Shown here: positions 12,578 through 22,510 of the stretch, one piece after another
How positions within the stretch are numbered: the first letter of the stretch is position 1
Layout: each line of letters opens with the position of its first letter
DNA from: Glandiceps talaboti
Lineage: Eukaryota; Hemichordata; Enteropneusta; Spengelidae
Assembly: GCF_964340395.1 (NCBI RefSeq)
Contig: NC_135571.1
Coordinates: 13,016,046-13,051,045 of the forward strand
Length of the DNA stretch: 35,000 bases
Direction: 5' to 3'
Translations under genes and position numbers: made by a program
Notes under the pieces: generated by a model
The model's input: only the letters and a program-made list of their open reading frames with translations
What the model was told of the DNA's origin: nothing
The model's database searches: none

Positions 12578-12867
12578 GTAAGATATCATAATTTAACACT
12601 CATTCAAGTCCTTTAATGGAACACAGTACACATTAAGGGTTTTCGAGGTTATTTTTGTGTCATACTGAAGTGTTCTTGTGTAAACTAATCCACTAAAACC
12701 TGTTAAATTATGTCTAACAACTGGTAGATATCTCACCAGAAATGTCTCTATGACGCAAGTGTCAATTTTTGGTTACTAATGAATTTCTCGAAACCAATAA
12801 TTAACTGCATGTATAAGTTGCTGACTGTAAGAATATCTTTTAATGTAATGTGTATTATGTGTGTATT

Positions 12868-13200
12868 AAATTGGATGATAATTGGTATTTATTTTGGATT
12901 TTTTATTCATAAAGAAAGTCTGCTGTGTTTTTCTACTTGAAAAAAATGTATGTGAAATAACATATACCATGTCCATGTTTCTAACTCAAAATTGCAAAAA
13001 GCTAGAAAGTGTCTGAAACGTTTGTTAATTGTATGTACAATAACGAACATTTCATACAAAAATTTGCAATATATTGAGTTACAAAAAACGACTTGGTGTA
13101 TTATTTCAATATTTTTTTTTCAAGTAGGAAAACATGGTAAAGATGTCTTATGAATAGAAGATCCAAAATAAATATCCATTAGTCATCCGTATGGCCACGT
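12868..13200. mobile_element. Palindromic MITE, copy C (intronic)
   Basis: Member of a foldback family also present at 19581-19937 and 27743-28050. Shared signature words are TTTCTACTTGAAAAAA, AACATATACCATGTCCATGT, GCAAAAAGCTAGAAAGTGTC and a central GTACAATAAC palindrome, followed by the complementary arm. The right terminus ATCCGTATGGCCAC complements the GTGGCCATATGGAT terminus seen in other copies. The left terminus is eroded. No coding capacity, so it would need transposase in trans. Confidence 0.85.
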
Positions 13201-13633
13201 TTCATAGACTTACTTATTATCAGAACACATATAGTTCCTGTGTTTTGGATCCTGAAAAAATGAATTTCACCCAGAAATTTCAGGATTATTCTGTCAATAT
13301 TAGATTCCGTATAACATTTCAGAAATTTCTATTTGTTGTAACAAATGTACGATATTGAGCTTTTATGGTCATCGTCAAGAAAGAAAATAGCTGATTGAAA
13401 GTCACTTTGAAGTAGCAACATGATGTCTCTGAAAGTATGTCAAATACAACACATGATTCCACATAATTCACTGAGCCAAATAGACGCCACCAGAGAATAG
13501 GATGATTTCGAGGAAGTTCATGACATACACATTAGTACAAGCTTATCTTAGTGTGATTTCCCAAAGCAATGCAAGTCAAGCGTACTGACGCCTTTACGAG
13601 GAAAAGCTAATATATGCTGAACGACAAGAAACA

Positions 13634-13851
13634 CAGGGTATAATAGGTGCCCTTTTCCTCCTCATATCATACGATAAATAAAGTTATGTTCCTGCAGGCT
13701 GAAGAAAAATTTTAAAGCATCGGGAAAACTACATGTGGTTATAAGCGGAAATGTTGAACTAAAACCAGCATAGGTTATAAAAAGTGCCCTTCTCCTTGGA
13801 TCATACGATAAGTAAAATTATGTTCCTCCAGGCTGGAGAAGGTTTTAAAGA
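13634..13851. repeat. Diverged two-copy direct repeat
   Basis: A block of about 80 bp (13634-13714) recurs at about 13771-13850 with substitutions. Shared words are ATCATACGATAA, TTATGTTCCT and AGGCTG-AGAA. It lies in the intron between the prodomain and cystine-knot exons. Confidence 0.8.
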
Positions 13852-13991
13852 CTGCAGAATTTGCTAAGGCACTCCGGAAGTCACAATTGGCCTTTATGGT
13901 TGTGTAAAACACAGAGTTCGAAAGGTTATTGAAAGAAGATGAAGGAAGGTTCTTCCAAGCTCAAAGTATGAATAGGATTGACGACATTATT

Positions 13992-14087
13992 AAGTATTCT
14001 GGGAGTTCTAGTTAAGCATTCTGGGAGTTCTGGTTAAGTATTCTGGGAGTTCTAGTTAAGCATTCTGGGAGTTATAGTTAAGCATTG
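13992..14087. repeat. 22-bp tandem repeat, four copies
   Basis: Units of the type ATTCTGGGAGTTCTAGTTAAG recur every 22 bp with one or two substitutions. Intronic. Confidence 0.93.
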
Positions 14088-16699
14088 AAAACTGTGAAAT
14101 CGCGTCGGTTTACTCAGAGATGATGAAGTAGGAGTTTGTTTGTTTATAATATATATAATTTCTTTATTTTAGCCAAATGAAATAAAGAATGTAGACGTTG
14201 TTAAAGCAATGCATGGATAGGCGTAATGATATGATTTGAATGCGTTGATTAAAATAAAACTTTTGTGTTTACTTATTCAACTTGTAACATTTCATCGTAT
14301 TTTCAACATGGGCATTAATGCTTTCTACCCCTCACGAGTGGTGTTTAGTATCCCACACAGGTGACGCTAAGAATACCCAGCCAGAATGGTGTTTTAGTGC
14401 CTTGCACGAATAGTGGCACCACACGAGTTTAGGTTTTAAGAGTGGTGTTAAGAACACTATTATTATGGTTTATTTGAATATTTAATTTAGCAGGTATTTG
14501 GAGATCCAAATTTGTCTACGTGACTACATGTTAGACTGTTTAGACCCCATTGTTCGAATTGTTTGATTAACGTCTGATACAAATGAAACAAGGTAAAATT
14601 ATCAACTTATCAAATCTCTCTCCAAGGTTCTAAAAACCGTCAACTTGGATTTCCATTGATTACGAAGTATATCACAGTCTGTAACTTGAGATGTAGTTTA
14701 TTGGTGTTGAGAATAACATCAACTATCAGGTTAGACTCATGCTTGCGTTCGATTTTTAAATATTGCATCATCCATTATTCGTACAATATATATGTGAAAT
14801 ATCAAATAAACGGCAGACACAAGCAAACCTATCAACAAATTAAGATTTGTCGAGAGCAGCTCGTCACATTTCTATAAATCTTCGGTTCTTTTGAAGTTAG
14901 TAAATAGGGACTTAATGTATCAGCTGTGGCATCTTTGGGATAAGCTATTTTCGTTGTTGCTAACACCTGAAATGTTTTCATCACTACCAAAGTGATATAA
15001 ATTGTTTCAACAAAAACGGATGTTGGTGTTTGATTGGCATTGGTTCTGTTATACTCAAGTGCATAAAACAAATAAGAGATTTAACTAAATTGTCAAAGAT
15101 CTTATTGCCAATCTAGATTTCAAATCACATCATATACTCAAATAAAATCTTCCGGGGGAAAACATGCCCATCACAGATGTTTCTGGCAGCCCTTGAGACA
15201 AAACAATGAAGCCGTGAGTTTATTCTGTTCGATTTTCAAAAAAAAAAAATAAATACAGAATGACAGTTTTATCAGGAGACTAGGTGTTCAGAGATTACAA
15301 ACAAACAAACAAATATCATTCATAAATAGTGAATTCCGCTTTGGGAAATAATTACACAAAATATGTGAATAGTCGACTTGTATTATTTACGATTAATTCA
15401 ATTGCTATAACTAACAGCACTTTTATTTTGTGTTATAAGTCTATTAAAACGTTGTTAGGGTGCGTGCTACGGTAACAAACTGTCTACGCAGACTCCAGTA
15501 ATACCGTGTATTTCTTTCAGAAAGGGAGCGATGTGCTTTAAGTGTATAACATTGTGTTTACCTTTGATGGCTTCCCAAACCGTTAGACTTTGAGTAGGAT
15601 GAACGCTGATTACATACTATCTCTAAGAACACTGTAAGTTCATTAACCCAAAGAAAGGTCATCGCGGGCAATTTGTCCGACGAATACCTTTATGAAACAA
15701 CAAGGATCTTGCTAATTGACATAATGAGCTCGTTATTACTTGTTACTCTTACTCGCCTGTGTATTACAGTTCGAACAGCATCTACTTTTATATACTTTAT
15801 TAGGCAGATAATTCTTATAACGAAACCAGGTAATCACACTCTTTGCAAAATTTATATTGTAAACGTCATCAAAATACTGCAGTCATGAAAGTAATCCCTT
15901 TACGAGTAGCTTTAATTGCTGAATAAAGCCCACATTGCCTTTATCATTAGGCAGGTTATGATCGCAAATACTAGCTTGCTAGATAATTTAACCATTATTC
16001 GGCTTAATAATCTAACCTGAAATGCTTTATTTTAAACCTTCTTAACTCGACTGTTTTCATAAGGATTTATCCTGCAAAACATTTTGTGACGCTATCATTA
16101 GAATAGAAACATTATTTGCAGCATTGCGAAAGTCGTGTATAACCATCAGAATCAACTGTTCATTTTGAAAGGGTAGACGACAATTGATGGGACACTATGC
16201 TGTCAAATATATCTATGTACACTTGGTGGAGTACCGCATTTAGTTATCAGACGTCATACTGTGGCATATAAACACAAAAGTCAGAAATCGTTTTTGTAAA
16301 ATCATTCAGAAATAAGATGAATGTTGAGAGGGATTGAAAACTGATAAGAATACAGTGATGCCTAGTATGTAAGATACGACATTTGTGCAACATTATCAGC
16401 TAATACCACTCACATCTATATCTGCACTGCTCTGTGGGTTTGTACCTACCACATCAAAAGATTTAGGCCCCATCTTCAACTTTTGATTAGAAGTTCAAAC
16501 AGAGGTCATTATGTAGATAAACCTTCAAAAAGGTTTCTGCTTGTATATAGTAAAATAAAGCTCTTTAGCTGGAAACGTATGTTAACCATTGATGTGACAT
16601 TAGGTGGCTGGTATCGTAAATCAGCATTGTAAGACTGAAATCATGACCTTTTACAGCATAACTATATTTGATTGGCTGCAACCAAATCTGGTCGCACTG

Positions 16700-16755
16700 T
16701 GCACAATCATGGTTTAGAAGCCTGATAGCACTACACAACACGACGGATCTTTGAG
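16700..16755. repeat. Orphan unit of the 46-bp minisatellite
   Basis: GGTTTAGAAGCCTGATAG followed by CAACACGACG and ATCTT matches the 7674-8450 minisatellite unit in order and spacing, with a few mismatches. It is a single diverged unit about 8.3 kb from the array. Confidence 0.8.
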
Positions 16756-17279
16756 TCTCGGCGATGTCCAACTCAGTAATAACAAACATCTATGCTTGAG
16801 TCCAAAATATGAACAAACTATTAAATATGACATTTTCAGCAATTTTCAGATCCTATTATCTAACATGACCCGTTGAATTTATGTCTGTTTTTAGTGTTGA
16901 ATACAGGAATCTTGAAATAAGCAGCCCGGTTTTAGCTAGTAACAATTTAATTATTTGGAAAATGAGTCAACTTAGATTCAAGGACTTTGACAAACACAAG
17001 ATGTTAGACCGAACATACCAGGCATTCACAGATAAAGACCATATCACAGCATTCTTTGTATATTAAACATTGATAAAAACAAACCAATTTACTGACACGC
17101 GAACCTCAGGAGTTAAAGATTCTCCAATGCCGTTAATTTCATCGAAGCATTTTGAAGAAGCACCTGCTGTGGTAGCTTATTATATCCTTGTGATGTTTTT
17201 GAGATCCATTATTTTTTCGAAATGGTACCCCACTTCTAACTTGATTTAATTTTACATGTTCTCAAATGAACCGTGCAGT

Positions 17280-17282
<3 letters not shown>

Positions 17283-17311
<29 letters not shown>

Positions 17312-17581
17312 CATACATGCATGCAACCATACATACATACATACATACATACATACATACATACATACATACATACATACATACATGTACATACATACAT
17401 ACATACATACATACATACATACATACATACATACATACATACATACATACATACAGACATACATACATACATACATACATACATACATACATACATGCAT
17501 GCAACCATACATACATACATACATACATACATACATACATACATACATACATACATACATACATACATACATACATACATA
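17283..17581. repeat. (CATA)n microsatellite in the last intron
   Basis: About 300 bp of CATA repeats with sparse interruptions. The phrase CATGCATGCAACCATA occurs twice, near 17313 and 17491, implying internal block duplication of about 180 bp. It ends about 170 bp before the cystine-knot exon. Confidence 0.97.
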
Positions 17582-17749
17582 AACCTTAAGATATGACACG
17601 ACAATGGAAATCAACCCACATCAACATATAGGCATTTGCCCTTTAGCAATTACATAGAAGTCAGATATGAATAACAATTACTGGAAAATAATAATGACTT
17701 TATGGATGCATGCGTTCTCCTTTAAATTTTGCATATGATTATTTTTCAG

Positions 17750-18037
17750 AGACAAGACCTTCCACAAGAAGCGTGTCCTAATATGAGCGAGTGGGTACAA
17801 CCTGACACAGCAATTAGTATCGATAACAGAGAGGTACAGTTATATTCATTGCAGTGGTTTTGGAGAACGACTTGTGAAGACTCCGGTAGCCAATGTCAAG
17901 GTTTTCCAGGAAGATCTAAATGCCGCTCTAAAAGATCATGGGTAATAGCTTGGGCGAGAGAATCTTCAGAAGATGCTTATCAATGGATGTGGGTTGCTAT
18001 AGAGACTTGCTGCACATGCGCAGTGTATCTTCACTAA
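17750..18037 (+). CDS. Neurotrophin-like cystine-knot domain, terminal coding exon
   Basis: Secreted growth-factor domain of the neurotrophin (NGF/BDNF) superfamily, expected to act outside the cell as a dimeric ligand for Trk- or p75-type receptors. The exon follows a TTTTTCAG acceptor (AG ends at 17749) and encodes 95 residues before TAA at 18035-18037. Seen directly: cysteines at exon residues 9, 42, 49, 58, 87, 88 and 90. C9-x5-W15 matches the C-x5-W start of mature NGF, QWFWRTTC (35-42) aligns with the conserved aromatic strand before Cys2, QCQGF (48-52) with the Cys3 CRGI segment, SWVIA (63-67) with FVKAL, and W79/W81-V-A-I-E-T-C-C-T-C (81-90) with the WRFIRIDTACVC end. Loops between cysteines are shorter than in vertebrate members (33, 7, 9 and 30 residues from C1 to C5, against about 43, 10, 12 and 28). 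Odd features are an extra cysteine (C87) and an RSKR site at residues 59-62. Spaetzle is the main alternative family, but the C-terminal W-x-W-x-x-I-x-T-x-C-x-C pattern favours neurotrophin. Confidence 0.85.
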   Translation, partial: RQDLPQEACPNMSEWVQPDTAISIDNREVQLYSLQWFWRTTCEDSGSQCQGFPGRSKCRSKRSWVIAWARESSEDAYQWMWVAIETCCTCAVYLH

Positions 18038-18413
18038 GTAAAATTATGTTGGCCTTTACATTTTACTTGACAAAGTGTCGGTTTTTTATTTGAGATGGAA
18101 TCGTTATTTTGTATGACTTGGACGAATGAATGCCGGCAAAAATACTACTCTTTAGGGTTATTCTAATGTTACTGTAACTTTTTATTTAAACTTAAAAGAA
18201 GCAATAGTATGAAACAAACGTTGGAGATATTGAAACTGTTGCGAGCAATACTTTGTTGATTTGTTTATCAAATAATCGAAGTATGTTAGAGTAACTGTTG
18301 TCATGAAAATAACGATAATATTTTATACTCACATCCTAAATTTGTTGTACCAGTTTTACTTTGACTTTGTCTTTATTCAAGCCATACTTTGCTTCACATT
18401 TATATGTCTTCAG
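18038..18413 (+). other. Probable 3' untranslated region of the neurotrophin-like gene
   Basis: AT-rich sequence directly downstream of the TAA stop. The first AATAAA hexamer I see is at 18476-18481, giving a possible poly(A) site shortly after. No closer canonical signal was noticed, so the 3' end is uncertain. Confidence 0.35.
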
Positions 18414-18632
18414 TGTACATTACATACCGTAACCTTGACAACAATAGATTCTTCGCAGTCAAGATATATATGTATAATAAAAGATTCCAAGACTGCTGAA
18501 GTTTTGAAAAAAATGCTTTTAGAAAGTACAGAGGCAAATTCAATAGATTGTACCTTATTGTTTGTCGTCTTAGATGTTCCAAAGAGATTCGATTTAGACG
18601 TTATAACCTTTGAAGAAATAACCATGAGTTAA
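18414..18632 (+). other. Exon-like open frame of unknown function
   Basis: After a decent acceptor (TATGTCTTCAG) there are 72 open codons to a TAA. The translation alternates hydrophobic strands with a central amphipathic helix: HTVTLTTID, YICIIKD, TAEVLKKMLLE, CTLLFVVLDV. That order is reminiscent of a beta-grasp (ubiquitin-like or Ras-association) fold, but no diagnostic residue is recognised. It overlaps the probable 3' UTR of the neurotrophin-like gene, and no upstream partner exon was found. It may be chance. Confidence 0.2.
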
Positions 18633-18828
18633 TCTAAAAACTCTATTTTCTTAAGCATTGTTCAATTGTCAAGCTTTCTCTGTAGATCAAATGTGTAAGA
18701 ACGTATAATTTGTCAATTGTACGTGACTAATGTCTTTAATCTTTGGTATAACAACCCTATATTAGATCTAACAATGTTTACTTTTACATTAAAGTAAAAT
18801 CTATCCGGGAAGTCTGAATTTCACGACA

Positions 18829-19454
18829 GTGGGTTATATATCTTTGTTCTATAATACTTGGAAAGTTGTCGCCTTACTGAAAAAGAAGAGTCAAGTTGTT
18901 CTATATTGCAAAATTGCGCAGAAAAAGGACTGTAGACTTTTGCAATCGGACTTTCAAAGGACAACACGAGCTAAGACAACGATATTTATATATCCTTTGA
19001 TCTTTCCGTCATTGACCTTATTTGGCATTCTATTCAAATCAATCTATATTATACCACTTAATGTATGCATGGATTAATGAATTCAAGTCTATGAAAACAA
19101 TGTCACGTGACATCGATAATCCAAAGATTGTATATGATATCATGGAGTATAATCGATATATTCTGATTTGCCGATTTTAAAATTCTGAATAATCTTTACT
19201 CCACTGTATCTATTGTGAAATCATCATTTGTAGAACTTGTTGATGTTGAATATAAAGCAGAAACAGTTTCCCTCAAAATATACATACTGATGATGTGTCT
19301 TACCAATAACATCAAAAGCCCATATCAGATTAAGGATTCCGATGTAGAGTTCGACAAGTTAAGAAATAAGAAAAAGTCTAATTATTGCCCCAATGATAAG
19401 TTTGAACTAATTTCAGAACATGAGATTGAATTATTGGCCTTTAAGCCAAATTGA
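18829..19454 (+). other. Two unrecognised open frames, no gene supported
   Basis: Frames at 18829-19077 and 19215-19454 lack ATG starts and clear splice sites. The second has a charged, protein-like composition (for example KDSDVEFDKLRNKKKS) and ends at TGA 19452-19454. They could be decayed coding remnants or chance. No family is recognised. Confidence 0.15.
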
Positions 19455-19580
19455 GCAAGTCATGATTTGCTCAACGTATCAAGACAAATATGGAATTTTA
19501 TTGCCAAATACACTTGGACATAATACTTTCACAAATTAGTTGATGAAATAGATTGAAAGAAATCAATGGAATGTATGTTA

Positions 19581-19937
19581 AAGTGGCCATATGGATGGGA
19601 ATTTGGTATTTTTTTCGAGTTAATTGATAAAATAACTTCTCTTTTTTTCTACTTGAAAAAACAATCTGAAATAACATAAACCAAGTCCTTAATTATAACT
19701 CAATTAATTAAAGGAAAAAAAGAAAAAAAAGTGTAAAATGTTTGTTATTGTAAGCCTTACCTACAATAACAAATCCTTTTACTCAATTGTTTAACTTTTT
19801 GCAATTTATTGATTTACAAACATGGACTTAGTAGTCTAAGATGCTGTTCCCCTTGATTTTCTTAAAGTTAGAAAACGTGGTTAAGTTGTTATAAAATTTA
19901 AAATATAAATTCCCATATGCCATCCATATGGCTACTT
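19581..19937. mobile_element. Palindromic MITE, copy B
   Basis: Terminal inverted repeats AAGTGGCCATATGG (left) and CCATATGGCTACTT (right) are near-perfect complements. Internal words shared with the other copies include TTTTTTCTACTTGAAAAAA, AAATAACATA-ACCAAGTCC, TTTGTTATTGTA and its complement ACAATAACAAA, and TTTTTGCAATTTATTGA. Non-coding and about 357 bp. No unambiguous target-site duplication was seen. Confidence 0.9.
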
Positions 19938-20324
19938 CAAATCGCAGTATTTCATAGGTTGCCAAAGGTTTTTAAATACTGTTTTTATTGTGTTTGATTG
20001 TAACTGTGTCAATTGCTATTACGTAACTTGCATATAAATATTAATATAGCGATGAACTCTTCGTTTGTCTTTGAGACTTCAAATAAGAAAGACTAGTAAT
20101 TAACCAGGAAAGCCGAGTATCTTGTGACGTACAGCGGATTTGGTACAGAAGATCTGTAATCTAGTGACATGCCACTTTTCAATTTTTGCATTCAATTTTA
20201 TTAATTGGTTTCTAAACATGGTATGTAACTGTATAAGCTTTGGTGGTAGCTTTTGCTCTGTATTGACATATACCAATTTATTTATTTATATCATTTATCT
20301 GTTTACTTATTCATTTATTTATAG

Positions 20325-20438
20325 CCATTTCATATCAACTGTCTTACACGTATTGCATACTGTTAAGAAAATAGCAGAGCTCTCGCCAGGAATTGGTACA
20401 CGCTATAAAGATATACTGAGCATGGCACAATTATTTGG
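20325..20438 (+). other. Weak exon candidate
   Basis: Begins after a T-rich tract ending TTTATAG and could end at GG|GTAAAA. The open frame reads HFISTVLHVLHTVKK and continues IAELSPGIGTRYKDILSMAQ before a TAA if unspliced. The composition is protein-like but no family is recognised, and both splice sites are only moderate. Confidence 0.15.
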
Positions 20439-20595
20439 GTAAAACAGATTCGAAATAGCACCAGTCTTGATTTCAGAACGTGTATGTGTCTAACTTAAGA
20501 CATCCAGTATACTGTGTCAACTCGTATTTACTTTAAAATAAGCATTTATCGTGTAATGTGTACGTGTATTTTGTATACTGACTCGTGTATGTATC

Positions 20596-20999
20596 TTAAA
20601 CAGGAATACCACTCCAGGAAATATAAACATTCTCATCAACTATGAGTTCTGGAGAGTCATTTTGCTATTTTATATCCTATCCAATTACTTGCGATTTATG
20701 AAGAAACATCAAGTTGATCTTGTGGCTTTATAGGGTATCTTTGCTATGGGCCATTGCATCATGGGAGTCAGCAGAAATAATATATTCATGTTTGCATAAT
20801 GAATATTTATAACTCCTGAGTGCTTAGTCCCGTCATAGTAAAGCCCATAGTAAACATTGCCTATAAATTCACAAGATCAACTTGATGTTTCTCTGAAATC
20901 GCAAGTAATTGTAGGTGATGTTAAATCATGAAATGATTCTCCAGAACCCATAATTCATGAAAATGACGTCATTTCCTGGAGTGGCGGTCCTCTTTAAAG
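20596..20999. mobile_element. Foldback (MITE-like) element of a second family
   Basis: The left arm (about 20596-20752) and right arm (about 20840-20999) are reverse complements over about 155 bp with scattered mismatches. Matching words include CCACTCCAGGAAAT, GGTTCTGGAGA/AGTTCTGGAGA, AATTACTTGCGATTT, GAAACATCAAGTTGATCTTG and CTATGGGC. The spacer is about 90 bp. No coding capacity and no relation to the GGCCATATGG family. Confidence 0.88.
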
Positions 21000-21282
21000 C
21001 TGTTTGGGAGTTATTTTTCCGATGTATTAAACTTTATCTGTAGTGTTATTATCACTTGTGCTGTTGGCAGAACACAAACTATCTACACATCCTATTTGTA
21101 CAAATTGATGACGTATTCTAGAACAGGTATCCCTAAAGGCTGCTGTGCTAACAAGGCTAAGATGCGGTTATTACAGTATTTGCAATCCAAGTATGAACAA
21201 AGAAGTACTGCAACATATTGATACATTACTGAATTTCCCTGATGTATTAGCGTACATTTGGCTATATTACTCACACCATTGG

Positions 21283-21536
21283 CTATTCACTGGCAAAGAT
21301 GAATAGCACGTGATCAAGGTCCGTAGTAGATGAATCGAAACATCGCAATCGTTTCCAATTTACCGTTCCAAAGTAACTATATCGTACTGTCCTATATATT
21401 CTCCAATAGCAGTTTAGTTTGATAACGTCGCCAAACGGGTGTGCAATATCCATTGTTGCAAATAAACCCCGTCTATTGGTAGATATCATCATGGCCAGAT
21501 GTACAGAGTGATGTATTAGACAACAAACCTTGGTAA
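21283..21536 (-). other. Weak minus-strand exon candidate
   Basis: On the minus strand an acceptor-like CTCTTACAG precedes an open frame ending at a stop at 21283-21285. The C-terminal part reads FGDVIKLNCYWRIYRT and VNWKRLRCFDSSTTDLDHV, which is protein-like in composition but unrecognised. No partner exon was identified. Confidence 0.15.
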
Positions 21537-22039
21537 CTGTAAGAGGTGCCAAATTTGAAATTTGTTATTGAAGTTGTCAACAATGACGCACACCATTGCG
21601 GCACATCTTTGATCTGACACTACTACATTCTGTACAAAGACACATACCTACTTTGGTAATGTATCAATATGATGCATTAGTTTATCGTTCATACCTTGCT
21701 TGGAAGCACGGTAATGCTATCACAGGTATACATAATTGTACTGGAACAAATGTAATCGGGCTTTAAGTCACCTACGTAAATAGTTCATAAGCTAAGTTTG
21801 GACCTCATTTGGTAAAAAATTGGCTGCCATTTTCAAACCTGCCACTTAAATTCTTAAAGTAAATAATATTTCCTTCGTAGTGTATATTCAATGTTATAAG
21901 TCTTACCAATCAAATCGTTTCAGTATGTGAAGTAATATCGCCCATCTGCACATGCGTACACGGTGTCTTTTTTTAAAGGGGATAACGTTGTAGCAGGAGA
22001 TGAGTAATGTATGATGACGTCATATGATGACATCACATT

Positions 22040-22510
22040 TCTAAGGGAAATAAACCTCTAGGTGAAACAATTGGACGCATATGTAGATTATTCTCTCTCT
22101 CTTTTTTATGAAAGAAAAACATCCAGAGTGTTTATTTGAGTGGTTCTGCGCAGCTTTGGTAGGACCACGTGACTAGAGTGAAACCAATTACAACTAACCT
22201 GAAACGGCAGAGGTCTTGCGAAAGGGGTCGGTTTTTTATGCTGGTTGATATCAGGAAGGGTATACTTTTCATGAGGTGGTGGTATGAGAAAAGGTCGGGT
22301 GAATCAAAACTTGCGTTAATTAACAGAGACTATGCAGTCAACACTGGAAGCGTTTCAACCTGGTGTATCTACCTTCAAAACTTCCGTACTCTCGTCGCTC
22401 ATGTCACAATAGATCTAGGGTTAGCTTCCCCTGGGAGCCCTGGCTTTGATTGTACTTAAACTAATTAAAATGCAACTTGGTATCAGAAAGGGTATACTTT
22501 TTGCATAAAA
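22040..22510. other. Unrecognised region with a short direct repeat
   Basis: The words GATATCAGGAAGGGTATACTT (about 22247) and GGTATCAGAAAGGGTATACTT (about 22479) are near-identical and about 235 bp apart. An open frame at 22169-22459 covers the interval but shows no known motif. Confidence 0.3.

Larger units (their letters stand above)
12578..17749 (+). other. Phase-0 intron between prodomain and cystine-knot exons
   Basis: This 5.2-kb intron begins GTAAGA and ends TTTTTCAG. It separates the codons for the Lys and Arg of the putative processing site. It contains a palindromic MITE copy (12868-13200), a diverged two-copy repeat, a 22-bp tandem repeat, an orphan minisatellite unit and a 300-bp (CATA)n tract. 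From about 14.1 to 16.6 kb no coding signal is recognised. A small frame near 16881-17066 has protein-like composition but no convincing donor. Confidence 0.7.

Noticed and set aside
16881-17066. 61-codon frame in the last intron considered as an extra exon
   Set aside because: Protein-like composition, but it lacks a convincing donor before its stop, and the flanking exons already join in phase without it.
17750-18037. Spaetzle as an alternative family for the cystine-knot exon
   Set aside because: The C-x5-W start, the QWFWRTTC strand, the W-x-W-x-x-I-E-T-C-C-T-C end and the upstream RVVFSSSKP motif fit neurotrophin better. It is kept as an alternative only.
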